NCBI RefSeq assembly: GCF_900169785.1
Contig: NZ_FWER01000018.1
Coordinates: forward strand, 1-64,000
Direction of reading: 5' to 3'
Length of the DNA stretch: 64,000 nt
Source of the DNA: Rhizobium sullae
Lineage (GTDB): Bacteria > Pseudomonadota > Alphaproteobacteria > Rhizobiales > Rhizobiaceae
Numbering within the stretch: position 1 is the first letter of the stretch; each line of letters starts with the position of its first letter. A program made the translations under genes and the position numbers. Shown here piece by piece: positions 9,059-19,525 of the stretch. The notes beneath the pieces were generated by a model. It did not search any database. It was not told the DNA's origin and saw only the letters and a list, made by a program, of their open reading frames with translations.

Positions 9059-9703
9059 ATGACCACTGAAAGCGATATTACGCCCAGCGCCGCCGACCGG
9101 CACCATCCGATGCTGAAGCTGGCGCTGGAACTCGGGCCGCTTATGATCTTCTTCTTCGCCAATCTGCGCGGCGCCTGGCTGGTCGAGAGGTTCCCTGCCT
9201 TGTCCGAACTCGGCGGGCCGCTCTTCGTGGCGACGGGGCTGTTCATGGCGGCAACGATTGTCTCGCTCGTTGTTTCCAAGCTTGTTCTCGGCCATCTGCC
9301 GATCATGCCCTTCGTGTCGGGCATCGTCGTTCTGATCTTCGGTTCGCTCTCGATCTACCTCCAGAACGAAACCTTCATCAAAATGAAGCCGACGATCGTC
9401 AATGCACTGTTTGGCGTCGCGCTGCTGGGCGGGCTTGCCTTCGGCAGGTCTCTGCTCGGCTATGTCTTCAATGCAGCCTTTCAGCTCGACGCCGAAGGCT
9501 GGCGCAGGCTGACGGTCCGGTGGGGTGTCTTCTTCCTGTTCCTCGCAGTTTTGAACGAAGTCGTCTGGCGCAATTTTTCGAATGATTTCTGGGTGGCCTT
9601 CAAGGTCTGGGGGACGATGCCGATTACTATCATTTTCACCATGGCGCAGATGCCGCTCATCCTGAAGCATTCGATAACTCCTGCAGGAGAGACCGAAAAG
9701 TGA
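9059..9703 (+). CDS. ispZ: Septation protein A / YciB family inner-membrane protein
   Basis: Small polytopic inner-membrane protein of the IspZ/YciB family, linked to normal septation and envelope synthesis; its biochemical role is not settled. The 214-residue product (from 9059) has about five or six hydrophobic segments and the family motifs [19 protein letters not shown] and the W-x-x-F-V-x-F-K-x-W-G region ([10 protein letters not shown]). An alternative ATG at 9038 adds seven residues; neither has a strong ribosome-binding site. Its stop overlaps the GTG of the next gene. Confidence 0.9.
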   Translation: MTTESDITPSAADRHHPMLKLALELGPLMIFFFANLRGAWLVERFPALSELGGPLFVATGLFMAATIVSLVVSKLVLGHLPIMPFVSGIVVLIFGSLSIYLQNETFIKMKPTIVNALFGVALLGGLAFGRSLLGYVFNAAFQLDAEGWRRLTVRWGVFFLFLAVLNEVVWRNFSNDFWVAFKVWGTMPITIIFTMAQMPLILKHSITPAGETEK

Positions 9704-10287
9704 CGGCTTTCAGTGCGGCGGAAAGAACGAGGCATCAGAACTTCTGGTTTGCGGCCTGCCTGGCGGTTTTGATCGCCCAGATGGCTGCCGAGTATCTGAT
9801 GGGCCGCACGCCGATCTGCACCTGCGGCTATGTCAAGCTGTGGGAAGGCGTTGTCAACTCGAGCGGCAATTCCCAGCATCTTTCGGACTGGTACACGCCA
9901 TCCCACATCATTCATGGCTTCCTGTTCTATGGGCTGGCGCATCTCGTGCTACGCGGCAAACCTATTGCCGTCCGCCTGCTTCTGGCGCTAGTCATAGAAT
10001 CCGGCTGGGAGCTGATGGAGAATTCGCCGATCATCATCGACCGTTACCGTGCGACGACGATCTCCCTCGACTATTATGGCGACAGCATCCTGAACTCGGC
10101 CATGGACACCGTCTTCATGGTCGCCGGCTTCTTTTTCGCTGCCCGCGCGCCGGTCGCGCTTACCGTTGCCATCGCGATCTTCTTCGAGATTTTCACGGGT
10201 TATATGATCCGCGACAACCTGACGCTCAACGTGCTGATGCTGGTTTGGCCGGTCGAGGCGGTCAAAGCCTGGCAGAGTGCGATTTAG
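9700..10287 (+). CDS. UPF0314/DUF2585 family membrane protein
   Basis: 195-residue protein of an uncharacterised family largely confined to Rhizobiales. Visible features are a first hydrophobic helix (about 15-32), a conserved ICTCGY-x-KLWEG motif (about 39-50), a WYTPSHI-x-HGFLFYG segment with polar residues in a membrane setting, an [11 protein letters not shown] motif, and two C-terminal hydrophobic helices. The clustered conserved W/H/E residues suggest a membrane enzyme, but no function is known. It starts with GTG overlapping the ispZ stop (translational coupling), and its stop overlaps the convergent ccmG stop by three to four bases. Confidence 0.88.
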   Translation: MTAFSAAERTRHQNFWFAACLAVLIAQMAAEYLMGRTPICTCGYVKLWEGVVNSSGNSQHLSDWYTPSHIIHGFLFYGLAHLVLRGKPIAVRLLLALVIESGWELMENSPIIIDRYRATTISLDYYGDSILNSAMDTVFMVAGFFFAARAPVALTVAIAIFFEIFTGYMIRDNLTLNVLMLVWPVEAVKAWQSAI

Positions 10288-10889
10288 GAAACAGGCTTCC
10301 CGAGCGCCTTTTCCATCGCGGGATAGAGGCCTTCCTTGAGGCTGACATCATCGAAGGGGCCGACGCGCTTATAAAGGATCGTGCCGTCGGGGCCGACCAG
10401 GTAACTCTCCGGGATGCCATAAACGCCCCAGTCGATCGCTGCCTTGCCATTCGGATCGATGCCGATCGCGGCATAGGGATTTCCGAGCTCGCCGAGGAAA
10501 CGCAGTGCGCTCTCGTTCTTGTCCTTGTAGTTGATCGCCACGATGTTGAGCCGGTTGTCCTTTGCCAGTTCCGTGAGGATCGGGTGCTCCTCCCGGCAGG
10601 GAAGGCACCAGGAAGCAAAGACGTTGACCAACGTCAGCTTTCCCTTGATCGCGATGTCCGTCAGAGGCGGCAGATTGGAGCCTTCGAGCGGTGCCAGGTT
10701 CAATGCCGGAGCCTTGGTGCCGATCAGTGCTGACGGTATTTCCGAAATGTTCTTGCCGTGGAAATCCTGATCGTAAAGCATTTTGGCAGCTGTCATTGCG
10801 ATGCCGCCGAAAACCATAAGCGGGATCAGAGCCAGCGCGTAACGGGCCAAGCGACGCGGTTTCGGCTGATCCTGCTGCTGCGTGCTCAT
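10284..10889 (-). CDS. ccmG: Thiol:disulfide interchange protein CcmG/DsbE
   Basis: Membrane-anchored periplasmic thioredoxin that keeps apocytochrome c haem-binding cysteines reduced during cytochrome c maturation. The 201-residue protein has one N-terminal transmembrane anchor (about 16-35) and the redox motif W94-C95-L96-P97-C98, followed by the [12 protein letters not shown] segment with the cis-proline typical of this fold. It is last in the minus-strand ccmABCDG cluster; its ATG overlaps the ccmD stop (ATGA). Confidence 0.95.
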   Translation of the reverse strand: MSTQQQDQPKPRRLARYALALIPLMVFGGIAMTAAKMLYDQDFHGKNISEIPSALIGTKAPALNLAPLEGSNLPPLTDIAIKGKLTLVNVFASWCLPCREEHPILTELAKDNRLNIVAINYKDKNESALRFLGELGNPYAAIGIDPNGKAAIDWGVYGIPESYLVGPDGTILYKRVGPFDDVSLKEGLYPAMEKALGKPVS

Positions 10890-11053
10890 TCGCCATCCTT
10901 TGCGCGCGCCGAGCGGCGGCGGATACCGGAAGCCTCGAGCACTGCGAGTTCCTTCCGCCGTGCTCGTCCGTCGGCCCAGACCCAGAGCGTGACGGCAATC
11001 GTGAGCAAGGCCGCGAAACCGTAGGCGCTATAGACATAAAAAGCATGCGTCAT
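10886..11053 (-). CDS. ccmD: Haem exporter protein CcmD
   Basis: 55-residue single-pass membrane protein with one helix (about 8-27) and a basic cytoplasmic tail (DGRARRKE and following). CcmD helps release haem-loaded CcmE from the CcmABC complex. The start at 11053 is chosen because it begins the conserved [10 protein letters not shown] segment and lies two bases downstream of the ccmC stop; the frame is open upstream only through ccmC. The stop overlaps the ccmG start. Confidence 0.9.
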   Translation of the reverse strand: MTHAFYVYSAYGFAALLTIAVTLWVWADGRARRKELAVLEASGIRRRSARAKDGE

Positions 11054-11055
11054 GG

Positions 11056-11817
11056 CTATTCCTCGCGGCTTGCCATGCGGGCAGCGAGGCGGCGCTGGGC
11101 AGCAACGCGACGGCGCCAGATCTCGTTGCGCATTGCGGTGATGTGCAGCGTGAAGAAGAGCAGCGTGAAGCCGATGGCCATCACGAGGAGCGGCCGCAGG
11201 AATTCCGGATCGATTGCGGGGCCGTCGAGACGCACGACGCTTGCGGGCTGATGTAGCGTGTTCCACCAGTCGACGGAAAACTTGATGATGGGGATGTTGA
11301 CGAAACCGACGAGAATCAGAACCGCGGTGACCCGTGCGGCCCTCGACGGATCATCGATGGCGCGGTTGAGTGCAATGAGACCGAGATACATCAGGAAGAG
11401 GATGAAGACGGACGTCAGCCGCGCGTCCCAGACCCACCAGGTACCCCACATCGGCTTGCCCCAGAGAGAGCCGGTGACGAGCGCTAGGAGGGTGAACGCG
11501 GCACCGAGCGGTGCGGCCGCCTTGGCGGAGACATCGGCCAGCGGATGGCGCCAGACGAGGGTGCCGATCGCCGAAATGCTCATCACCGTGTAACACATCA
11601 TCGCGAGCCAGGCCGAAGGCACATGGAGATACATGATGCGGACGGTTTCGCCCTGTTGGTAGTCGCCTTCCGTTGAGAAGCTGAGATATAGCCCGACGAT
11701 GAGACAGAGCGCCGTTGCCGCCGCCATCCACGGGATCGTGCGCTGCGCCAGCGCCAGAAACCGCGTCGGATTGGCGAGATCGCTAAATTTGCTGATGGCA
11801 AGGCTTGTTTCGTTCAT
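11056..11817 (-). CDS. ccmC: Haem transporter / handling protein CcmC
   Basis: Six-helix membrane protein of the haem-handling family that loads haem onto CcmE. The tryptophan-rich WD signature ([13 protein letters not shown]) is visible near residue 125, with conserved histidines in the flanking periplasmic loops (MYLHVPSAW before it, NTLHQPASV after it). The start at 11817 gives a 253-residue protein; residues before it in the open frame are not family-like. It lies 58 bp downstream of ccmB and 2 bp upstream of ccmD. Confidence 0.95.
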   Translation of the reverse strand: MNETSLAISKFSDLANPTRFLALAQRTIPWMAAATALCLIVGLYLSFSTEGDYQQGETVRIMYLHVPSAWLAMMCYTVMSISAIGTLVWRHPLADVSAKAAAPLGAAFTLLALVTGSLWGKPMWGTWWVWDARLTSVFILFLMYLGLIALNRAIDDPSRAARVTAVLILVGFVNIPIIKFSVDWWNTLHQPASVVRLDGPAIDPEFLRPLLVMAIGFTLLFFTLHITAMRNEIWRRRVAAQRRLAARMASREE

Positions 11818-11875
11818 GAACGGTTCTTTACCTTGAACGCAGTGCTCCCGCAATTGATCGTGATCAAAGAGCCGA

Positions 11876-12535
11876 TCAATCCGATGTGTTTCGCAGCGCA
11901 AGTGCTGCGGCTGCCGGACCGATAACTGCAAAGAACAACGTCAATGCGATCAGAATGAGGAAGGGCGGCAGGAAAGGTGCCGGATCCTCCACGGCCGCAT
12001 AGGTGGCGCTTACGCCGAAAATCAGCACCGGAATGGTCAACGGTAGAACAAGGATCGAGACCAGCAGCCCGCCGCGCGGAAGCGCGACGGCGACGGCCGC
12101 GCCGACGGCGCCAATGAAGGTGATCGCGGGCGAGCCGGCCAAGAGCGTCAGCATCGTCGCGCCGATCGCAATCTCGTTCATATTCATGAAGAGACCGAGG
12201 AACGGGGAGGCAATCACCAACGGGAGGCTCGTTGCCGTCCAGTGCGCGAAGCATTTAACGAGAACCGTCAGCACAAGCGGCGTTTCCTGCATCAGCATCA
12301 GGTCCAGCGAACCGTCGTCGCGTTCGGCTTGGAAAAGCCGGTCAAGACCGAGCAAAGCCGCAAGCAGCGCACCAATCCAGACGATCGCGGGGCCAATCCG
12401 CGAAAGCAGATTCAGGTCTGGCCCGACGCCGAACGGGATGACAGCGACGACGGTGAGAAAAAACAGCACGCCAACCAGCGCACTGCCGCTGGCGCGGATG
12501 GAAAGCTTCAGGTCGCGGAAGAAGAGGGCGGTCAT
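11876..12535 (-). CDS. ccmB: Haem ABC exporter permease CcmB
   Basis: Membrane subunit that pairs with the CcmA ATPase. The 219-residue protein begins with the family pattern FFRDLKLSIR, has about six hydrophobic segments, and carries the conserved LDRLFQAERDDGSLDLMLM motif (about residues 63-82). In many bacteria ccmA and ccmB are adjacent or overlapping; here they are separated by 181 bp containing a palindromic repeat element. Confidence 0.95.
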   Translation of the reverse strand: MTALFFRDLKLSIRASGSALVGVLFFLTVVAVIPFGVGPDLNLLSRIGPAIVWIGALLAALLGLDRLFQAERDDGSLDLMLMQETPLVLTVLVKCFAHWTATSLPLVIASPFLGLFMNMNEIAIGATMLTLLAGSPAITFIGAVGAAVAVALPRGGLLVSILVLPLTIPVLIFGVSATYAAVEDPAPFLPPFLILIALTLFFAVIGPAAAALALRNTSD

Positions 12536-12557
12536 ATGCAGATGTCCCCTCGGATGG

Positions 12558-12693
12558 ACGACCCCTCCCCGACCCGCCGCGTCGGCTGGCGCCTAAAGCA
12601 GGCCATTTCCGAATTAGCGAGGATACGATCCATATGAGCGGATGCCGTGTTGAAGCCCCTCGCTCTTGTGAGGAGGGGTTGGGGAGGAGTCGT
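12558..12693. repeat. Palindromic repeat element between ccmB and ccmA
   Basis: 136-bp element bounded by imperfect terminal inverted repeats of 16 bp (12558-12573 and 12678-12693, 14 of 16 matching, core GACCCCTCCCC/GGGGAGGAGTC). An inner stem AGCCCCTC/GAGGAGGGG sits near the right end. Short mosaic elements with this look are frequent between genes in Rhizobium genomes. It fills nearly the whole ccmA-ccmB gap and would form a strong secondary structure in the ccm mRNA. Confidence 0.75.
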
Positions 12694-12716
12694 GTTCCGG
12701 TGTGCCATAAGCTTCA

Positions 12717-13364
12717 TCAACCCCAAACTCCTCGATCCACACCCGCAAACCCGGTCATCTTGAGTTCCCGGGCACTCTCAAGCCCGAGCGGCTGGTGGGT
12801 CGCGGCGAGAACGATGCCGCCCTTTCTGCGGTGGGCGTCGATGAGATCGGCAAGCAAGCGGTCGGCGCTTGCGTCGAGCGCTGCGGTCGGTTCGTCGAGA
12901 ATCCAGACCGGGCGGTAGGCGACGAGCAGCTTGGCGAATGCAAAGCGGCGTTGCTGGCCGGCAGAGAGATAGCCGAAGGGAAGATGCGTAATGCCCGAGA
13001 GGCCGACGGCCCCGGCGGCGTCTTCGATCGATAATTCTGAAGCGCCGAGCGTGTCGCCGAGAAAATTTTGCCAGAAGGCGAGATTTTCTGAAACGGTCAG
13101 CTCGCTTTTCATCGCATTGCGGTGGCCGAGATAGTGGCTGACCTCGCGCGGATCCCGGTCCGTTTCACCACGCGAATCAGTGAATTCGACTGTGCCCCTT
13201 TCGGGCGCCAAAAGACCGGCCACGACACGCAGCAAAGTGGACTTTCCCGATCCGTTTTTCCCAGTCAAAACTAGCGCTTCGCCTGCGTCGAGACGAAAGG
13301 ATACGTCTGTGAAAATCAGGTCTTCGCCCCGCCTGGCAGCGAGATTGGAGGCGTCGAGATGCAT
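12717..13364 (-). CDS. ccmA: Haem ABC exporter ATP-binding protein CcmA
   Basis: ATPase of the CcmAB(C)D complex that releases holo-CcmE during cytochrome c maturation. The 215-residue product has Walker A GKNGSGKST (about 34-42), the signature LSAGQQRR, Walker B VWILDEPTAALD and the H-loop (ATHQP). The start at 13364 gives the standard length; an upstream open frame adds 25 unlike residues. It is first in the ccm cluster and divergent from acnA over a 258-bp shared promoter region. Confidence 0.95.
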   Translation of the reverse strand: MHLDASNLAARRGEDLIFTDVSFRLDAGEALVLTGKNGSGKSTLLRVVAGLLAPERGTVEFTDSRGETDRDPREVSHYLGHRNAMKSELTVSENLAFWQNFLGDTLGASELSIEDAAGAVGLSGITHLPFGYLSAGQQRRFAFAKLLVAYRPVWILDEPTAALDASADRLLADLIDAHRRKGGIVLAATHQPLGLESARELKMTGFAGVDRGVWG

Positions 13365-13443
13365 AGGTTTTCCGTTCGATAAGATTTTGGTCACCGCGAC
13401 GCAAAAAATGTCCCAAATGGGCCAAGCCCTCTCTGGCACCTTT

Positions 13444-13462
13444 CTTAGAAATTATCTATAAG
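13444..13462. promoter_or_regulatory. Candidate Irr-type (ICE-like) dyad between ccmA and acnA
   Basis: CTTAGAAATTATCTATAAG is an imperfect 19-bp dyad matching most positions of the rhizobial Irr box (TTTAGAA-N3-TTCTAAA type). It lies 80 bp upstream of ccmA and 160 bp upstream of acnA, both iron/haem-demanding functions. The match is by eye and the site also contains TATAAG, so it could simply be a -10 element. Confidence 0.35.
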
Positions 13463-13622
13463 ACCCGCAACCACGCCAGCGGCCGGCGTGAATTTCATCC
13501 TTGCGCCGAACATGGAGAACCTCTCCACGTGCGGACAGCGGAAATGGCCGTACCCGCATCCTGATGTGCATTAGTGCATAGGCGTCCGCACGACTGTGTT
13601 GGCTATCAGAACGGGGTCTCTC

Positions 13623-16313
<2,691 letters not shown>

Positions 16314-16339
16314 TTGTTAAGAGGCATGACATATAATGA

Positions 16340-16368
16340 CCGCCGGAAAGCAATCTCCGGCGGTTTTC
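16340..16368 (+). terminator. Rho-independent terminator after acnA
   Basis: An 8-bp perfect stem CCGCCGGA/TCCGGCGG with an 8-base loop, followed by TTTTCTTT, 27 bp downstream of the acnA stop. Confidence 0.85.
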
Positions 16369-16532
16369 TTTGCGGGTTTCCATCTCACGCCGATGTGTTC
16401 CGGCGACGATACCGGCGCGTGGCGTCTCACCCCTTCGTGACTTCCCGTTTGCGGCCGGAAGGATTATCTCTACCATCGTAATCAGGGACTGCGGTTTTCG
16501 GTCTGCTGCGTGTCTCTGGAAAAGAGGTTGGA

Positions 16533-17273
16533 ATGTCGCCGCGTTTTGTGATCTCGCTGGTCGCCGGTATGGTGCTTACAGCGCCGCTTCATGCCGAGGA
16601 TGGCAAGCTGAAAGGCGTCGTTGAACTTTTCACCTCGCAGGGATGCTCCTCTTGTCCCCCCGCCGATGCTGCCTTCCGGAAGCTTGTTAGCCAGGGCGAT
16701 GTCATCGCGCTCGCCTATCATGTGGATTACTGGAATTATCTCGGGTGGACGGACACGTTCAGCTCGAAGGAAAACACCGAGCGCCAATATGGTTATGCGC
16801 GGATGATGGGCCGCAGCAATGTCTATACACCGCAGGTCATGGTGAACGGCCGCGATCACCTGACTGGCTCAGACCTTTCTGCTATCAACGGCAAGATCGA
16901 TACATTTTCGACGGAAGGCAAAGGCTTGACCGTGCCCGTGGACGCGCAGATGCACGGCGACGAGCTCGAGATAAAGATCGGCGCCGGCGAAGGAAAGGCC
17001 AATGTCGTTCTTGTCTATTTCGACAAGGAAAAGACGATTACCGTCGAAAAGGGCGAAAATAGCGGCAAGAAGATTTCCTATCTCAACAGCGTCAGCGATG
17101 TCGAAACGATCGGCATGTGGGACGGCAAGTCGGCAAACCTGACGCTGCCCGCAAGCGTTCTGCAGAAACCAGGACTCGAGGGGTGCGCCGTCCTGCTTCA
17201 GGCTGCGACAGCGGACGGCGATCCGGCCGCGATTCTCGGCGCAACAATCGTCATGGCAGGCAAGAATATCTGA
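16533..17273 (+). CDS. DUF1223 family thioredoxin-fold secreted protein
   Basis: 246-residue protein of the DUF1223 family. A cleavable signal peptide is apparent (hydrophobic 5-17, AxA-like end at LHA-ED). Immediately after comes VELFTSQGCSSCPPADA, a thioredoxin-like C-S-S-C-P site (about residues 35-39), then the conserved Y-H-V-D-Y-W-N-Y-LGW-x-D segment. This suggests a periplasmic thiol-active protein, but the substrate is unknown. The N-terminal half is the thioredoxin-fold part; the rest is a beta-rich domain. It stands alone between acnA and the DUF2794 gene. Confidence 0.87.
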   Translation: MSPRFVISLVAGMVLTAPLHAEDGKLKGVVELFTSQGCSSCPPADAAFRKLVSQGDVIALAYHVDYWNYLGWTDTFSSKENTERQYGYARMMGRSNVYTPQVMVNGRDHLTGSDLSAINGKIDTFSTEGKGLTVPVDAQMHGDELEIKIGAGEGKANVVLVYFDKEKTITVEKGENSGKKISYLNSVSDVETIGMWDGKSANLTLPASVLQKPGLEGCAVLLQAATADGDPAAILGATIVMAGKNI

Positions 17274-17309
17274 CCGGTTTCACCGCTTCGACGCGGACGG
17301 AAATGAGGC

Positions 17310-17364
17310 GGCCCGGCTGATCGTATTCGGGGCTGGGGTTAAGGTCGATACGCTCAGCCGGGCC
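17310..17364. repeat. Long stem-loop downstream of the DUF1223 gene
   Basis: An 11-bp perfect outer stem (GGCCCGGCTGA/TCAGCCGGGCC), a single T/C mismatch, then a further 5-bp stem (CGTAT/ATACG) enclose a G-rich loop of about 21 bases. No T-tract follows, so it is not a standard terminator. A second hairpin follows within two bases. Confidence 0.6.
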
Positions 17365-17365
17365 C

Positions 17366-17385
17366 TTTGGCGCGCTGGCGCCAAA
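17366..17385. repeat. Short hairpin adjoining the 17310 stem-loop
   Basis: A perfect 8-bp stem TTTGGCGC/GCGCCAAA around a GCTG loop. On the plus strand a run of three A's closes it; it lacks a clear T-tract. With the preceding stem-loop it makes a tandem structured block upstream of the DUF2794 gene. Confidence 0.6.
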
Positions 17386-17550
17386 TCAGTGAGCGAACTT
17401 CCCCCGGAAATGAGGCGCTGTTTTGACTGAAATGCGGCGCTTGGGAGATTGCATAGCATATGTTTAATGTGATGGTTGGCCGCACTTGCAATTTGATGTG
17501 GCTCGGGCAAACTGTCGTTCTCCTGTCATAAGCGGAGGCTTGGGAGACTG

Positions 17551-17952
17551 ATGACAGATCAGCCGGATTTGCGGCATGGCGACGCCCGTTCCGCCAGTAG
17601 TAGTTCCTCGGTCGTCGTCGATTTAAAAGAGTACAAGCAAAGCAAGGATCCGCCGCCGGTGACGTTTCATCGCCGCGAGCTGGATGCGATTCTGTGGATC
17701 TACGGAAGGATGGTCGGCGAAGGCGAATGGAAAGACTACGCCATCGACCATTTGAAGGAGAAGGCGATCTTCGCCGTGTTCAAACGTTCAGGCGAGATGC
17801 CGCTTTTCCGCATCGAGAAGGATCCGAGGCTTGCCACCAAGCAAGGCGCCTATTCCGTGGTCAATTCAAACGGCATGATCCTGAAGCGCGGCCATGACCT
17901 CCAGCAGGTGCTGAAAGTCTTCAACAAGGTGTTCAAACTCGTCGAGAAGTGA
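17551..17952 (+). CDS. DUF2794 family protein
   Basis: 133-residue cytoplasmic protein of a family restricted to alphaproteobacteria and of unknown function. It has a low-complexity Ser-rich N-terminus (about 13-22) and a conserved core FHRRELDAILWIYGRMV (44-60), then GEWKDYAIDHLKE and PLFRIEKDP-x-LATKQGAYSVVN segments. No transmembrane segment or catalytic motif is seen. It is preceded by GGGAGACTG and convergent with the GNAT gene five bases beyond its stop. Confidence 0.88.
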   Translation: MTDQPDLRHGDARSASSSSSVVVDLKEYKQSKDPPPVTFHRRELDAILWIYGRMVGEGEWKDYAIDHLKEKAIFAVFKRSGEMPLFRIEKDPRLATKQGAYSVVNSNGMILKRGHDLQQVLKVFNKVFKLVEK

Positions 17953-17957
17953 AGGCA

Positions 17958-18515
17958 TCAGCCCTTGAACAGCGTGCCGGGATAGACCGACGGATTAGGA
18001 TCGCTGTCTTTGCCATCGCCGAGCGGCCGCTGCATGATCATCGTGTCAAGCCAGCGCCCGTGTTTGTATCCGGCACCTTTCAGCAGACCCGTATCTTCAA
18101 AGCCCAACGTGCGATGAAGCGCGATCGAAGCAGGATGAGCGCCGCCAATGACGGCTATCATCTGGCGGAAGCCGAGTTCCGTGCAGCGCGAAATCAGCGC
18201 TGTGAGCAGTGCCCGACCGATGCCAAGGCCGCGCGCTGCAGGCGCGAGATAGATTGAATCCTCCACGATCCAGCGATAGGCAGGTCGGGTGCGGAAGGCG
18301 GAGGCGTAGGCATAGCCAAGCAGGGTCCCATTCTCATCAACCGCAGCGACATAGGGATACCCGAGGCCGGTATTCGCGGAGAAGCGAGAAGCCATCTCGG
18401 ATTCCGAAGGCGGGATGATCTCGTAGCTGGCGACGCCATTGAGGACTGATTCGCGATAGATTTCCGTGATTGCGGGAAGGTCGGAAGGAGTGGCGTCACG
18501 AAGGGAGAATGGCAT
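17958..18515 (-). CDS. GNAT acetyltransferase, phosphinothricin acetyltransferase-like
   Basis: 185-residue GNAT protein close to the Pat/Bar/YncA group, which N-acetylates glufosinate-like or methionine-sulfoximine-type compounds or other small amines. The N-terminus (LRDATPSDLPAITEIY), the EDSIYL strand, the acetyl-CoA loop ARGLGIGRALL (about 94-104) and the GGAHPASIALH-x-x-LGF segment match that group. The physiological substrate cannot be inferred. It is expressed from its own start, convergent with the DUF2794 gene. Confidence 0.85.
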   Translation of the reverse strand: MPFSLRDATPSDLPAITEIYRESVLNGVASYEIIPPSESEMASRFSANTGLGYPYVAAVDENGTLLGYAYASAFRTRPAYRWIVEDSIYLAPAARGLGIGRALLTALISRCTELGFRQMIAVIGGAHPASIALHRTLGFEDTGLLKGAGYKHGRWLDTMIMQRPLGDGKDSDPNPSVYPGTLFKG

Positions 18516-18574
18516 TGAGTCGGCCGACTATTGATGAATAGTCTTTAGAAAACACTCCATCGCTCAACGCGCAA

Positions 18575-18602
18575 TAAAAAAGGCGGCCGGAGCCGCCTTT
18601 TC
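18575..18602 (-). terminator. Rho-independent terminator of the Bax-inhibitor-1 gene
   Basis: On the minus strand AAAAGGCGGC-TCCG-GCCGCCTTTTTT forms a 10-bp stem with a tetraloop and a T-tract, 16 bp beyond the stop of the gene ending at 18618. Being A/T-flanked on both sides, it might also act on the plus strand. Confidence 0.85.
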
Positions 18603-18617
18603 GGTGATGCTGTCCCC

Positions 18618-19346
18618 TTACCTGCGGTTACCGAGGAACTGCAGCAGGAACATGAAGAGGTTGATAAAGTCGAGATAGAGCGTCAGCGCGCCTATGATCG
18701 CCTTGCGGCCGGCGACGGCAACGTCATCGGCTTCGAAGTACATTTCCTTGATCCGCTGCGTATCGTAGGCTGTAAGGCCTGCGAAGATCAGAACGCCGAT
18801 CACGGAGATCGCGAACTGCATCGCGGAAGAGGCCAGGAAAATGTTCACCAGCGAGGCGATGATCAGACCGAAGAGGCCCATGATCAGGAACGAGCCCATC
18901 GCCGAGAGGTCACGTTTTGTCGAGTAACCGTAAAGCGACAGCGCGCCAAAGGAGGCGGCGGTGATGAAGAACGTTTGAACGACGCTCTGGCCCGTGTAGA
19001 TCAGCAGGATTGACGACAGCGAAAGGCCGACGAGTGCGGCATAGACCCAGAAAGTCGTCTGGGCGGCGGCGACACTCATGCGGCCGATCCGGAAGCTCAG
19101 GAAAAACACCAGAGCCAACGGGGCAAGGATCACGACCCACTTCAGCGGGCTCACATAGATCGCCTGGCCGAAGGCGGTCAATTGACCGTCGGCAAAAGCG
19201 AGCTGGAATGATAGAAATGCCGCTACACCCGTGATCGCCAGACCCAGCGCCATCAGGTTGTAGACCTTGAGCATATAGGAGCGCAGGCCCTGGTCGATCA
19301 TCTCGCCAGTTTGTGCGCGGCTTTGGTAGTTACGAAGGTCAGCCAT
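18618..19346 (-). CDS. Bax inhibitor-1 / YccA-YbhL family membrane protein
   Basis: 242-residue polytopic inner-membrane protein with about seven hydrophobic helices. The family signature near the C-terminus is present: LTAYDTQRIKEMY (about 193-205), and the LTLYLDFINLFMFLLQFLG ending. Bacterial members are linked to calcium leak or membrane-protein turnover, but the role here is inferred only from the family. A structured leader upstream resembles the ybhL RNA motif of Rhizobiales; a terminator follows. Confidence 0.93.
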   Translation of the reverse strand: MADLRNYQSRAQTGEMIDQGLRSYMLKVYNLMALGLAITGVAAFLSFQLAFADGQLTAFGQAIYVSPLKWVVILAPLALVFFLSFRIGRMSVAAAQTTFWVYAALVGLSLSSILLIYTGQSVVQTFFITAASFGALSLYGYSTKRDLSAMGSFLIMGLFGLIIASLVNIFLASSAMQFAISVIGVLIFAGLTAYDTQRIKEMYFEADDVAVAGRKAIIGALTLYLDFINLFMFLLQFLGNRR

Positions 19347-19356
19347 AGTTTCCTCT

Positions 19357-19418
19357 TAAAAGCTCCGATGGGAATACGGTGTCGGGCTATACGACCCGGG
19401 CGCCGCTGCGGAGCTCCA
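19357..19418 (-). promoter_or_regulatory. Probable ybhL leader RNA
   Basis: On the minus strand, just before the Bax-inhibitor-1 (YbhL family) gene, an outer 7-bp stem AGCTCCG/CGGAGCT (19409-19415 with 19361-19367) encloses a smaller hairpin CGGG/CCCG (or CGTC-type GTCG/CGAC alternative). The 3' arm is followed by TTTTAAGAGGAAACT-ATG, so the last stem ends in a short T-run right before the ribosome-binding site. The ybhL motif is a known structured leader upstream of ybhL in Rhizobiales; I assign it from position and fold, not a covariance match. Confidence 0.6.
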
Positions 19419-19525
19419 GCATGCCTAGCCACAATATGAGCCTTTCGCCCTTTGCAAACAAGGCCCTTGCAACCCGCGATCGGGTTAAATCGCCGTAAGG
19501 TGAAGGGATTTTATCTGCCGCCGAT

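Noticed and set aside
7994-9670. 558-codon open frame opposite ftsY and ispZ
   Set aside because: Shadow of the ftsY and ispZ coding regions.
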